64,000 nt of DNA. Source: Tachypleus tridentatus. Lineage: Eukaryota; Arthropoda; Merostomata; Xiphosura; Limulidae. Shown one piece after another: positions 1 to 11,719 of the stretch (the stretch's first letter is position 1; the number at the start of each line of letters is the position of its first letter). A program made the translations under genes and the position numbers. The notes under the pieces were generated by a model, which saw only the letters and a list, made by a program, of their open reading frames with translations, had not been told where the DNA came from and made no database searches. The stretch is taken from assembly GCF_004210375.1 (NCBI RefSeq), contig NC_134825.1:8990001-9054000 (forward strand). The letters run 5' to 3'.

Positions 1-261
1 CATTTTCAAAATTGTATTTCATGTGTTATGAATTTTTAGTATAATTAATTACAGATAGAATGTATTTCTTTATTTAGCGGACGTTGAAAGAGTGGGGAAT
101 ATTTAATTTAAACAAACATGAAAGATAACTATCTGTTCGCTGTCTGTTAGGCGACCATGGTTGTGTTATTACGTAAATTAAAAACAAATCATTTGAGTTT
201 GATTTTTCATTGGTTGAATAGAATAAAGAGCAAGGTAAACGCATATTGGCGCATGTTCGCC

Positions 262-385
262 TCTTAGTGGGACAGCGGCATATCTGCAGACTTACAACGC
301 TAGAAACTGGGTTTCGATACCCGTGGTGGATAGAGCACAGACAATCCATTTTATATCTTTGTGCTTACTTTCAAAAACAATGAAA
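262..385 (+). repeat. tRNA-derived SINE, family B
   Basis: The block reads through a B-box-like GGGTTTCGATACCCGTGG and then the tail AGCACAGA...TTTGTGCTTA. The same arrangement recurs at 5712, 8985 (minus), 22563 (minus), 26160 (minus), 38570 (minus) and elsewhere. I call this family B, as opposed to family A with the head GGCCNGGCATGGCCAGG. It is a dispersed element and not a functional tRNA gene. Confidence 0.7.
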
Positions 386-609
386 CAAGTATTTAGTTCA
401 CCAATGGTATAACTAGTTAGGCATAAAATGTTTCACTGAGTGAAATGTAAATTATATTATGTGATCATTTGTACATTAATTACTATTACTATTAATTACT
501 ATTAACTGCGATGCAAGAAAGACAACTATTTGGGTTTCAACAACTATTATAACTGCTCTTGGCAAATATATAACAATATGCTATTAAGTGTGGGTAAGAA
601 CCAAGCGTA

Positions 610-1165
610 ATTCAGTGAGATGTTACTAGAAGAAGGCACATTGTAATATAATACACACAATAAAAATATGTTATCTGTGTAGGTCAGCCAAGCCTAACTG
701 AGGTAGTACTAGAAGAAGGCACATTGTAATACAATACACACAATAAATATATGTTATCTGTGTAGGTCAGTCAAGCCTAACTAAGTGAGGTAGTACTAGA
801 AGAAGGCACATTGTAATACAATACACACAATAAAAATATGTTATCTGTGGTAGGTCAGCCAAGCCTAACTGAGGTAGTACTAGAAGAAGGCACATTGTAA
901 TAGAATACACACAATAAAAATATGTTATCTGTGGTAGGTTAGCCAAGCCTAACTGAGGTAGTACCAGAAGAAGGCACATTGTAATAGAATACACAGAATA
1001 AAAATATGTTATCTGTGTAGGTCAGCCAAGCCTAACTAACTGAGGTAGTACTAGAAGAAGGCACATGGTAATACAATACACACAATAAAAATATGTTATC
1101 TGTGTAGGTCAGCTAAGCCTAACTAAGTCAGGTAGTACTAGAAGAAGGCACACTGTAATACAACA
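610..1165. repeat. Minisatellite, unit about 83-88 bp, 6-7 copies
   Basis: Tandem copies each contain GGTCAGCCAAGCCTAACT, then GGTAGTACTAGAAGAAGGCAC, ACAATACACACAATAAA and TATGTTATCTGTG. Units differ by small indels, such as an optional AAGT after CCTAACT. The reading frame across the array on the minus strand is a repeat artefact. Confidence 0.9.
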
Positions 1166-3387
1166 TACATAACAAAACTATGCTATCGAGAGTATCCAAT
1201 GTGGTTTGAAAGGAAAGTCATTTTAAACTGTTGCACTGGATTTTCAATGGGATATGAATTTTATTTATAACATTCTCACATCTACTTAGCTCGCAGTGAA
1301 TTTCGATTCCTGGCTTACAATTTCTATTAATAGTAGTAGGGTGCTATGAACTAGCTGTCTTCTCTCTAATCTAACAGTTATGAATTAGGGACGACTACAC
1401 GTAGATAGTCTTTGCGCGAACATTCCAAAACAAACAAAACCCAATGTTCTATGAAACTTCCCCTATAAAAAAAACTATGAATCAATGCTAGTATGAATAA
1501 ACGAGACTGGTCAAAACAGTTTGAGAATCAGTAATCTGCAATATCTCACAAATCAATAAATTTGGTATTGAAAACTGAGATAGCACACTATTTATGTGTG
1601 TTATATAATGATGACCTCAGCCGAATTATTGCACAATTAATATAATAAAAAATATTTTGAATATAAATGAATATTTTGATAATTTATTAAGGACGTTTCA
1701 TCGTCTCACCTTCTAAGGGAAGATAACGGGTCGAGAAGTTTTCATCTCAACGAGAACGTCGTTTTAAGAATGTGTTTTGGCACGGGCGAGCAAACGTTCA
1801 ACTGACGTATTCATAGCGCGAGCTTTTTCCACCACTGCGGGTGTGATTCTTAATATCTACATCTAAGGAAAGAATAAAAAAAAAAAAACACGACCAACTG
1901 TTAAGGTTTAAAGTATAACAGAAACACTTATGTTCAAAGCAGTTTTCTGTGGGTTCTTCTTTTGTTTTGTTTTATCAGTCAACGATATGCTAACAAATTT
2001 ACGACTTTAGGTGTTTACATATGTCAAAACACTCTGCTTGGTTATTTTGTATTCTACAGACTGGAATTAGAAACAAATCAAAGCTGGCCAACCAATAAGG
2101 TTGCTTTGCGTAAAAGGAAGAGACGAAAACTGACTAGTTGAAATCGTTGAGACAATGCAAAACTGGTACAAGATATTTTGGGGCAATCATGTACACGCTT
2201 TACAAAAGTTTCGTAAACAAGTTCTCAATTATCACCATGGTCAAAATTAAAGTATTTTGAACTTAGTTGTTGAAAAAAAAATTAAAAAGATATAAGGTTT
2301 ATTTTTTCTGCTTTTCCATAAAAACTTTCTGCGTTTAAAAAGATTCTTTAAAGAAAATTAAGAGACGACCCCCGAAGAAAAGTACACTGCACCGGTCTAA
2401 ACAACCTTTATTTTTTCTTTCTCTGATGTTCTGAGTCCAACATCACTTTGGAATGTAGTCGCTTCAAGGCCTAACTATGACGTCAGAACGACAGCGTTAC
2501 GTTACCTAGCAGTTAGGTTCTAGGCAGCATTTAACTGGTTAGCAGAATATTTAAAGAAGGGTTGTTAACTTAAATAGAAATCTTACATAATTGATCATAT
2601 ACGACATTAGAAGTTTAGGTAACAAGAGAAGTAATGTGTGACGCTTTTATTACAAAGTTCTCGTATTCAAAACGTGATGAATTTATAAATTACGTATTAG
2701 TGATCTAGCAGACGATAACGAACAAAACGATATTATTGTTATTTTGTTACAGTTCCTAACTTCCTGAGATTTATTCCCATTTTAACAAAAAAAAAAAAAC
2801 AATTTACTTCGAAACCCCACGACCTGTTTTGAGTCCTGCATCAAAGAATAACCTAAAAATCTGACCTGTTTTCAAATTTCAAAACACCAACTCAAACGAA
2901 AAATAATAAAAAGTATATGAAAAACAAACTGTATTTTGGGCACCGAACTTGACCAAAGCGAATGTAGGGAAACGTAACTTGCTGAATCTAATAACAATTT
3001 ACTACTACAATACTTACTATTGTAGAGCAGGTAAGTTAACATTCGTTTACAATTTACGAAGGCATAATCAAAACAGTTTTGAATGAATATAACTACAAGG
3101 AAGGGTGATTTGTTGAAATAACAGACGCCAGTAAACCCTTCATTCTCAGCACAGCGTGATAAAACTTGCTACGAAAGAAGAACCGACTACAAGTTTACCG
3201 GAACTGAAACACAAATTAAGGTTGTATATGTTTTATAGCCTTATCACAAGGCTGAAAGAAAGTTTTTCGAGACACCGTGACGTCACACTACCGTTAGCAC
3301 TAGACCTACTCTGGGGCTCAGCAGTCTTTTTATTTATTTTGTTTTATCTCTAGAGAATGAGTATTTTGTTACTTGGGTGTATGTTAC
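1166..3387. other. Non-repetitive AT-rich stretch, nothing recognised
   Basis: No exon, TE or array is evident. It includes homopolymer A runs near 1875 and 2790 and perfect TGACGTCA palindromes at 2478 and 3278. A 65-codon frame at 3156-3353 has no splice or family support. Confidence 0.5.
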
Positions 3388-4530
3388 ACTGTTATTTATC
3401 TATACATATGGTTATGTATTACACAGTGAAGGAATGTTGTAACAATGCTATTTCTCTATACATATGGTAATGTAACACATAGTCAAGAAACGTTGTGACA
3501 GTGTTATTTACCTATACAGGCGATAAAATGTAATACACACGCAAGGAACGTTGTAACAACGTTATTTATCTATACATATGGTAATGTAACACACATGCAA
3601 GGAATGTTGTAACAATATTATTCATCTATACATATGGTAATGTAATACATAGGCAAGGAATGTTGTAACAATGTTATTTATCTATAGTCTATACATATGG
3701 TAATGTAACACACAGGCAAGGAATGTTGTAACAATGTTAATTATCTTTACATATGGTAATGTAACACACAGGCAAGGAATGTTGTAACAATGTTATTTAT
3801 CTTTACACATGGTAATGTAACACACAGGCAAGGAATGATGTAACAATGTTATTTCTATATACATATGGTAATGTAACACACAGGTAAGGAATGTTGTAAC
3901 AACGTTATTTATCTATACATATGGTAATGTAACACACATGCAAGGAATGTTGTAACAATGTTATTTATCTTTACATATGGTAATGTAACACACATGCAAG
4001 GAATGTTGTAACAACGTTATTTATCTATACATATGGTAATGTAACACACAGGCAAGGAATGTTGTAACAATGTTATTTATCTTTACATATGGTAATGTAA
4101 CACACAGGCAAGGGATGTTGTAACAATGTTATTTATCTTTACATATGGTAATGTAACACACAGGCAAGGGATGTTGTAACAACGTTATTTATCTATACAT
4201 ATGGTAATATAACACACACGCAAGGTATGTTGTAACAATGTTATTTCTCTATACATATGGTAATGTAACACATAGTCAAAAAACGTTGTGACAGTGTTAT
4301 TTATCTATACAGGCGATAAATGTAATACACAGGCAAGGAACGTTGTAACAATGTTATTTATCTATACATATGGTAATGTAACACACAGGCAAGGAATGTT
4401 GTAACAATGTTATTTATCTTTACATATGTTAATGTAACACAGTTAAAGAACGTTGTAACAATGTTATTTATCTGTACAGATGATAAATGTAATGCACAGT
4501 CAAGGAATGTTGCAACATTGTTATTTATCT
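3388..4530. repeat. Minisatellite, unit about 56 bp, about 20 copies
   Basis: The unit contains GGAATGTTGTAACAATG, TTATTTATCT(A/T)TACATATG and GTAATGTAACACACAGGCAA. Variant units (GGCGATAAATGTAATAC, near 3520 and 4310) recur inside the array, suggesting block duplication of several units. Confidence 0.95.
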
Positions 4531-5102
4531 ATATAATAATAATAACAGCTCATCACGGATGCCCAAGTGTCGATCAGAAATAACCAGTTTTCATCTGGCA
4601 GATAACCGGTCGTCGCTAAGTGGCGCTGCTGGCACAGTGACGCCAAAGCGTCGGTGATACCTCCGTTTATAAGAAGGTACAAATAAAACAAAAGCACTAA
4701 CTTAATTTCTTCAAATATCATCTTACCGGTAAAAAAAAAAAAAAAAAAAAAATGAACATAAAAATGCCTACGAAAATTCTGAAACGTTAAGGGAGAAAAA
4801 AAAACGATAAATTTTTGTCTTACGAAATTTCAATCAGATTTCAAGTTGAATAAATAATATTCCACGGCTCAAAAATAGTAGCGAATACTGAAATACCGTT
4901 CTGTAACACGTATTTTAGATCGTAGAATAATATGGCGGACAGTATCTTGGGTCAAACAATCATTGAAGGAACAAGTTTTACGTTAACTAAAATGGACTAA
5001 CTGCGCCACGTAATGAAAATTTCAAAGGTTCCTCATGATATATATCAAATTATTTCACTAACCCCCAGCTATTTCTATAGCTATTATAAGGTGGACTGAC
5101 AT
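4531..5102. other. Intergenic stretch with poly-A tract
   Basis: It follows directly on the 56-bp array. A GC-richer block lies at 4555-4670 and an A run at about 4730-4752. A 66-codon minus-strand frame over the GC-richer block has no recognisable motif and its end is low complexity, so I do not call it a gene. Confidence 0.4.
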
Positions 5103-5393
5103 CCAAAAATCGAAAAGGAAACCTCTGAGGACACCTGCCCGTGGTACCTGAGTGCACGAGCCACGTTTGGTCCCTCTAGTTTTAGGGGGGTAGAATTACG
5201 AAAATGGTTTGAAACGTGCAGCAAGAACAGAAAATCCGAGGTCAGATTCATGTTCAGCGATCCTGAAAACGTGATTTTAAATCCTCACGCCTGTTTTGCT
5301 TTACGGACGTACGTTAGAGTCCCCTCCACTAGAGACCTATACCGTATAGAAAACAAAACCCCTGGGCCACCTCGAGCCCGAAAGCCAGACTAG
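5103..5393 (+). CDS. Unrecognised 96-codon open frame without ATG start (possible terminal exon or TE fragment)
   Basis: A frame runs from just after a TGA at 5097 to a TAG at 5391 with no internal stop, in a block whose GC is clearly above its surroundings. The predicted peptide looks protein-like: mixed charge, four Cys, and segments such as CPWYLSARATFGPSSF, RKWFETCSKNRKSEVRF and a basic Pro-rich end, GPPRARKPD. It has no upstream Met, so if real it is a terminal exon or part of a mobile-element ORF. A possible AG acceptor lies at 5116-5117, but the upstream sequence lacks a strong pyrimidine tract. No family is recognised. The opposite strand is interrupted by stops. What is seen is an unusually long open frame in GC-rich DNA; coding function is inferred. 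Confidence 0.35.
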   Translation, partial: PKIEKETSEDTCPWYLSARATFGPSSFRGVELRKWFETCSKNRKSEVRFMFSDPENVILNPHACFALRTYVRVPSTRDLYRIENKTPGPPRARKPD

Positions 5394-5711
5394 ATTCTAT
5401 GAGCTTTAATACTTTCGAAGAAGTTCACGTACAATCAAACCAGTTCACGAACATACAGCGTGAATTAATATAGGGCATGGTATACAGTATCATCTTCCAA
5501 ATCGACGAATGTACATCTTTTAGAATGTATAACAATATAGTGGATAGTCTTAGCTTACAACCGACGAATGCACACATTTTATAATAACACAGTAAGCAAC
5601 TAACCATCAAGTTGGACACAACGGTTCAGTACAATCGACAGTCTTTCTACCTTGGATTACATATCTTAAGATTTGTGATAGCATTATTTTCCCCTCTTCC
5701 CGTCCTCCTCC

Positions 5712-5832
5712 CAGTGACGTAGCGGTATGCCTTCAGACTTATAACGCTAGAAATAGGGTTTCGATATCTGTGTTTGGCAGAACATAGATAGCCTTTTGTG
5801 CAGCTTTGTGCTTAAAAACAAACAAATAAACC
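5712..5832 (+). repeat. SINE, family B
   Basis: It matches the 262-385 element: GCGGTATGCCTTCAGACTTA, AACGCTAGAAA, a diverged GGGTTTCGATATC B-box, then AGCTTTGTGCTTA and a CAAACAAATAAA tail. Confidence 0.75.
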
Positions 5833-5869
5833 GACAGCATTTTATCTTTGGAATACAGGTGTTACAATT

Positions 5870-6880
5870 CCCGATAGATTTTCGTCTTTGGAATACTGTC
5901 GTTTAGATTTCTGACAGTTTATCATCTATGGAATATGAGGGTTTAGATTTCTGGCAGTTTATCATCTATGGAATATGAGTGTTCAGATTTCTGGCAGTTT
6001 ATCATCTATGGAATATGAGTGTTCAGATTTCTGACAGTTTTTCATCTATAGAATATGAGTGTTTAGATTCCTGACTGTTTTTCATCTATGGAATATGAGT
6101 GTTTAGATTTCTGACAGTTTATCATCTGTGGAATATGAGTGTTCAGATTTCTGACAGTTTATCATCTGTGGAATATGAGTGTTCAGATTTCTGACAGTTT
6201 ATCATCTGTGGAATATGAGTGTTCAGATTTCTGACAGTTTATCATCTATGGAATATGAGTGTTTAGATTCCTGACTGTTTTTCATCTGTGGAATATGAGT
6301 GTTTAGATTTCTGACAGTTTATCATCTGTGGAATATGAGTGTTCAGATTTCTGACAGTTTATCATCTGTGGAATATGAGTGTTCAGATTTCTGACAGTTT
6401 ATCATCTATGGAATATGAGTGTTTAGATTCCTGACTGTTTTTCATCTGTGGAATATGAGTGTTCAGATTTCTGACAGTTTATCATCTGTGGAATATGAGT
6501 GTTCAGATTTCTGACAGTTTATCATCTGTGGAATATGAGTGTTCAGATTTCTGACAGTTTATCATCTATGGAATATGAATGTTTAGATTCCTGACTGTTT
6601 TTCATCTGTGGAATATGAGTGTTCAGATTTCTGACAGTTTATCATCTATGGAATATGAGTGTTTAGATTCCTGACTGTTTTTCATCTGTGGAATATGAGT
6701 GTTTAGATTCCTGACTGTTTTTCATCTGTGGAATATGAGTGTTCAGATTCCTGACTGTTTTTCATCTATGGAATATGAGTGTTTAGATTCCTGACTGTTT
6801 TTCATCTGTGGAATATGAGTGTTTAGATTTCTGACAGTTTATCATCTATGGAATATGAGTGTTCAGATTTGTGACAGTAA
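5870..6880. repeat. Minisatellite, unit 40 bp, about 25 copies, two alternating variants
   Basis: The consensus unit is GTTCAGATTTCTGACAGTTT plus ATCATCTGTGGAATATGAGT, exactly 40 bp. A second variant, GTTTAGATTCCTGACTGTTT plus TTCATCT, is interspersed at irregular intervals. It is immediately followed by an (AAT)n tract and the next array. Confidence 0.95.
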
Positions 6881-7413
6881 TAATAATAATAATAAAGTGA
6901 TTTATTTTTAAATGAATTACAGATCTCACTAGATATTAAGAATTGTTATAAAGTGATGTATATTTAAATGAATTACAGATCTCACTAGATATTAAGAATT
7001 GTTATAAAGTGATGTATATTTAAATGAATTACAGATCTCACTAGATATTAAGAATTGTTATAAAGTGATGTATATTTAAATGAATTACAGATCTCACTAG
7101 ATATTAAGAATTGTTATAACGTGATGTATATTTAAATGAATTACAGATCTCACTACATGTTAAGAATTGTTATAACGTGATGTATATTTAAATGCATTAC
7201 AGATCTCACTAGATATTAAGAATTGTTATAACGTGATGTATATTTAAATGAATTACAGATCTCACTACATGTTAAGAATTGTTATAACGTGATGTATATT
7301 TAAATGCATTACAGATCTCACTAGATATTAAGAATTGTTATAACGTGATGTATATTTAAATGAATTACAGATCTCACTACATGTTAAGAATTGTTATAAA
7401 GTGATGTATATTT
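6879..7413. repeat. AAT microsatellite followed by 56-bp minisatellite, about 9 copies
   Basis: After TAATAATAATAATAATAA the unit is GTGATGTATATTTAAATGAA, TTACAGATCTCACTAGATAT, TAAGAATTGTTATAAA (56 bp). From about 7090 the copies alternate between CTAGATATTAAG and CTACATGTTAAG versions, giving a 112-bp higher-order dimer. Confidence 0.95.
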
Positions 7414-8232
7414 GTTGATTCCGTTTTTGGTTCGTTTTAATGACGTAACAAAACATGAACTAAAACCTGCTTTTCCTACTTGAGGGCTTAAAATTCGTAA
7501 TGAAAATTAAACAGATATTTGTTTGTTTTAACCGCACTTCTATTAATTTGTCCATTTCGGTTTCAAAATCAGTGGCGTTTAGAAGCAGAATTTCAAATCC
7601 ATTTCTTATTGTTGTGACACAAAACTTCAACCTTTCCAGGACACGCGAAAAAGGTCGTACATAGTAGTACATGCGACGTAATTTCGTAATACAAAAGGTT
7701 TGGGTTGCTGGGTGTTTATAGGCTAGTTTGGTATGAAACAGTTGAGTCTGTGAAGCCTTATTGGTTCAAAAAGTCAGATAAAACATCGTTAAAAGATCAG
7801 CCACAATAGAAATGAAAACTTACAATTTTTAAACTGCATTAATCACCAAATCATTGTTTTTTTATTCCGGCAACAAATTTCCTGGTGGAAAAACAGAGAA
7901 GAAACATTTTATAATTGTGGAAATGAGACAACAGTTTCTCCCTTAATCGCTTATACGTGTGCCTGCGCCAAAGAACGTCCTGGTTTTCCTTCACTGAGAT
8001 CTTTGGTATCATTAGCGGAAGTGGCTACTTTAATAATTAGCGGAAGCGGACCCACTTCAGAGCTCTGAAGCACTTAGAAAAGTGGCCCAACTCATGATTT
8101 GACACCCAAGCTAGGAGTTTGTTCTTGTCAGTTGACGCGTGGTAAACGTTTTTTGTTTTGTTTTATTTCTTCAACTATAAAAGTGTTTTTTTTTTCAAGT
8201 TATGAAAGATAAGTTTATTGCGGAGGTCCGGG
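7414..8232. other. Non-repetitive stretch, possible promoter side of the 8233 exon candidate
   Basis: It contains a GC-richer part at 7960-8110. A short upstream frame begins with ATG at about 8202 and runs past the ATG at 8233. No core promoter element was securely identified. Confidence 0.3.
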
Positions 8233-8268
8233 ATGTTTGAACATTCGACGAAAAGAAAGCCTCTTGAG
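8233..8268 (+). CDS. Possible short first coding exon (12 codons, donor GTAAGT)
   Basis: An ATG at 8233 opens MFEHSTKRKPLE and runs directly into a consensus splice donor, GAG|GTAAGT, at 8268/8269, leaving phase 0. Upstream, a short frame starting at about 8202 (MKDKFIAEVRDV, then stop) overlaps this ATG in another frame, which would make it an upstream ORF if both are in the transcript. No downstream exon was recognised in the window, and the protein is unidentified. A strong donor next to an ATG in this much sequence can occur by chance. Confidence 0.22.
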
Positions 8269-8369
8269 GTAAGTTGATGTTTGTGTGTTTTTTAAGTAAA
8301 GGGTTCTGCATTCTTAGAAACTCAAATCTCTGGTTAACATTAAAATAACTAGCATGAGTAGTTTATTAT

Positions 8370-8450
8370 ATCATTGACCCGTCCTCGGGCTTATAATACT
8401 AAAATCTGATGTTCGATCCCTGCGGTGGAAACAGCACAGATAACCAACCA
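8370..8450 (+). repeat. SINE, family B, diverged fragment
   Basis: The fragment CGGGCTTATAATACTAAAAT, then GTTCGATCCCTGCGGTGGAA and ACAGCACAGATAACC, aligns to family B but is diverged and lacks both ends. Confidence 0.5.
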
Positions 8451-8570
8451 ATTATGCCGCATTAACTTACCAAGAAACACATATCTAGTACCTCATTACT
8501 GTCACTAGTTTTCAATGTTGTCGTGGACATGGTGTGGGCTCAACTCCATGTCATCATATATCCTCTAAAA

Positions 8571-8821
8571 GGCCCAGCATGGCCAGGTGGATAAGGCGCT
8601 CTAATCGTAATTCGAGGGTCGCGGGTTCGAATCCTCGTCACACCAAATATAATCGCCCTTTCAGCCGTGGGAACATCATAATGTGAGGTCAATCCCACCA
8701 TTCGTTGGCGGTGGGTGGTGATGATAGCCGCTTTCCTTCTAGTTTTACTCTGAAAAATTAGGGAAGGCTAGCGCAGACAGCCCTCGCGTAGCCTTGCGCG
8801 AAACTCAAAAATAAACAAAAA
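8571..8821 (+). repeat. tRNA-derived SINE, family A, with target-site duplication
   Basis: The head is GGCCCAGCATGGCCAGGTGG with B-box-like GGGTTCGAATCC, followed by the shared body (ATTCGTTGGCGGTGGGTGG, CTAGCGCAGACAGCCC) and an A-rich tail. The flanking TCCTCTAAA at 8561 and 8824 is a target-site duplication. Confidence 0.85.
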
Positions 8822-8984
8822 TGTCCTCTAAAGGTTGTTTTATAACAGAAGATGTCTCTCGTCGTGATAACTGAGGAAATCATTATGGTAGAATAATAAA
8901 AACATTCAAATAACAAAATGTTTGAAACGAAATTACTCAATACTCAGTATCGATTACTTGGAGGATTTATTAGTTAAAGGCTGT

Positions 8985-9062
8985 ATGTGATGTGTCCACC
9001 GCGGGTATCGAAACCCGGTTTCTAGCGTCGTAAGCCTTCAGGCTTACCGCTAAGCCCCCAAT
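8985..9062 (-). repeat. SINE, family B
   Basis: The minus-strand copy reads CCACCGCGGGTATCGAAACC on the plus strand, then TTTCTAGCGTCGTAAGCC and TTACCGCTAAGCCCCC. It is the head half of family B only. Confidence 0.7.
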
Positions 9063-9317
9063 TATTCGTTAGATATTGATGAAGTAAGTCACTTCTTTTT
9101 TTAAGTAAATATGATATTGGTACTTTATTTTCTTGCTATAAACTACATCGAAAACAAAACATACACTTGGATACAGAATATCATGTGATGCAATAAAAAA
9201 AATCACACCATAAAAAACTAACGTCTAAAGGAACGTCACAAATGTAAGTCTACTGAAAATAAACGATCAGAAAAGGTGCCTTTGCTGCGTGAGACATTAA
9301 ACGTCATTTCCTTCGGT

Positions 9318-9428
9318 TGGTTGGTTTGCTTTGAATTTCGCGCAAAGCTACACGAAGACTACCTGCGCTAGCTGTGCCTAATTTAGTAGTGTAAGACTAG
9401 AGGGAAGGCAGCTATTCTATAAACAAGC
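9318..9428 (-). repeat. SINE, family A, 3' half only
   Basis: It contains GAATTTCGCGCAAAGCTACA and TAGTGTAAGACTAGAGGGAA, the minus-strand tail and body of family A. The tRNA head is missing, so it is truncated. Confidence 0.75.
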
Positions 9429-9692
9429 TAAAAATGTGTCATTATTTTATTCTGTTTTTATTCCCTTTCTCGGATAAAAATTCTAAAACAAAATAATCCA
9501 CGTACAGTGTCAGACAGCTTTCAATTACGGTACAAAAATACGGTAATACAACTGTGGTTCATCGTGGTCAACACTCATTGTGTTTATAGCAGGATACAGC
9601 TGACAGAAAAGAAACGTGACGGGAAATTGAAAAAAAAAAACACGAAAAGAACGTGGTGTTAAATAGACGAAACTTAGCAATACTGTGTTATG

Positions 9693-10332
9693 AAAAAACA
9701 GCAGAGTTAACACAAGAAGAGAAGGAAGAACAGAGTTAATACAAGAGGAGAAGGAAGAATAGCAAAGTTAACACAAGAAAAGAAGGAAGAACAAAGTCAA
9801 TATAAGAGGAGGAGGAAGAATATCAAAGTTAACACAATAAAAGAAGGAGGAATATCAGAGTTAACACAAGAGAAGGAAGAATAGCAGAGTTAACACAAGA
9901 AGAGAAGGAAGAACGGAGTTAACACAAGAGGAGAAGGAAGAACGGAGTTAACACAAGAGGAGAAGGAAGAACAGCAGAGTTAACACAAGAGAAGAAGGAA
10001 GAACAGAGTTAACACAAGAGAAGGAAGAATATCAGAGTTAACACAAAAGAAGAAAGAACAGCAGAGTTAACACAAAAGAAGGAAGAACAGAGTTAACACA
10101 AAAGAAGGAAGAACAGAGTTAACACAAGAGGAGAAGGAAGAACAGCAGAATTAACACAAGAAGAGAAGAAAGAACAGCAGAGTTAACACAAGAGAAGAAA
10201 GAACAGCAAAGTTAACACAAGAGGAGAAGAAAGAACAGCAGAGTTAACACAAGAGGAGAAGGAAGAACAGAGTTAACACAAGAGAAGAAACAGCAGAGTT
10301 AACACAAGAGGAGAAGGAACGGCAGAGTAATA
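9693..10332. repeat. Purine-rich minisatellite, unit about 22-32 bp, about 22 copies
   Basis: The unit is GAGTTAACACAAGAGGAGAA plus GGAAGAACA(GCA), with an optional GCA and an optional GGAGAA. The plus strand is almost entirely purine apart from the GTTAACAC block, so the array has strong strand asymmetry. Confidence 0.95.
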
Positions 10333-10831
10333 AATTGAACTTTGATATTTTCTTGTTTTGGCTACATGATTGTTGACGACATCGGTCAAATTTAGTGACC
10401 ATTTGTATTCTTGTTTAGTAATAAAAACTACAGCTTTGGTTCTCCACGTACCTTTGAGCAAAAATACAACTTTCTTACCTTATCTCGGGGTAGATAAGGT
10501 AAAATTATGTAGGTAAAAAAAAAGAAGAAATTCCATACACAAGTCACAAGCCGATCACACGCACTACACCCATACCTCTTATTTACGTGCAGTCAAATCT
10601 GCTGACGTCATATGAACAAACAGATTCATCATTGAAAAAGACCGCGTTCACATATTCTGCTCACTGTCTTTACACGACAACTCAAATAGATCTGCCGCGT
10701 TCTTTATAAAAACTACGTCAAACTCAGTTACCCATGCACGTGTTGTCGTATTTCACTTAATTCAGAGATGTTATCCTTCTTGTGTCCGTGATCTATATAC
10801 AGTGCTAAGAATCAAAGTCTCAGTTGCCTCT
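10333..10831. other. Intergenic stretch, nothing recognised
   Basis: No gene or transposon was recognised. A perfect TGACGTCA lies at 10603-10610. A minus-strand frame overlapping the end of the array is partly repeat-encoded. Confidence 0.4.
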
Positions 10832-11055
10832 ACGTTACACACCAGATCTTTAGATACAACGTGAATAGTGAGAAAACATATTTCGTTAGCATCAGTTACG
10901 TATCAGAACTATAGATACAATATGAACAGTAAGAAAACAGCCATAGTTTAATATATGTTACACATTAGAACATCGGGTACCACATTAATAGTGAGTAAAT
11001 AGTCTTTATTTAGTATACGTTACACACTACATCATGTACCACATTAAACAAGGAA
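10832..11055. repeat. Degenerate tandem repeat, unit about 68 bp, 3-4 copies
   Basis: Recurring pieces are GTTACACA(C/T), AGA(A/T)C...GATAC(A/C)A, GTGAATAGTGAGAAAA and its variants, and a TTTAGTAT-like spacer. Copies are diverged, suggesting an old array. Confidence 0.55.
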
Positions 11056-11719
11056 AAATACTGAGCTTATCCAATTAGCACAAACTTTATTCTTTTATCT
11101 AAAACACAAGGCGTACTGAATTAATTTATGTATTGTTTTTAGCGAAAATAAATAAACATTACTTATTAAAATATAGTAATTAATCTCGGAAACCTCCATC
11201 TAGTGTAAGGGCTGAGAAATAATGTGTTTAGAAACTGTTGATTTCTCTTTTCTTGATATGTGTTTATTTTTCTATACGATATAATAGCACATAGACAGAA
11301 AAACACACATGTAGATGCATAATATATCGTTATATGACACATTTAGTACGCTATAAACTTGTTTATACGGAACATGTTGTAAAACAAAAAAACAAATCTT
11401 CGATTTCTGACACCATATCTTTAGATGACATGTATGTTTTTCCCAATGATAAAGTACTAAACTTAGTATTTTCTTGAAACAGTCATAATTCAGTTATTAA
11501 TTACAATATTAGTTCAAACGTATTAAGAGACTTAATACTTATAGAAAATGTTAATACCAACACTTTATGTTTCGTCTTATATTGTTTACGCCACAATTTA
11601 GTAACTTCGGTGCCTATATATTCTTAATACAAACATCAAAGCCATGTCAACTAATATTAGTAAGTGTTTCATAATTCTCTACAAATCACTGCAAAGTAAA
11701 GGAAACTCAAGCGCTGGAA
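11056..11719. other. AT-rich stretch, nothing recognised
   Basis: I see no coding frame, repeat array or transposon signature here. Confidence 0.4.

Noticed and set aside
8571-8650. SINE heads with GGGTTCGAATCC as tRNA genes
   Set aside because: The same head recurs with a conserved non-tRNA body and A-rich tail at many loci and does not close a proper acceptor stem.
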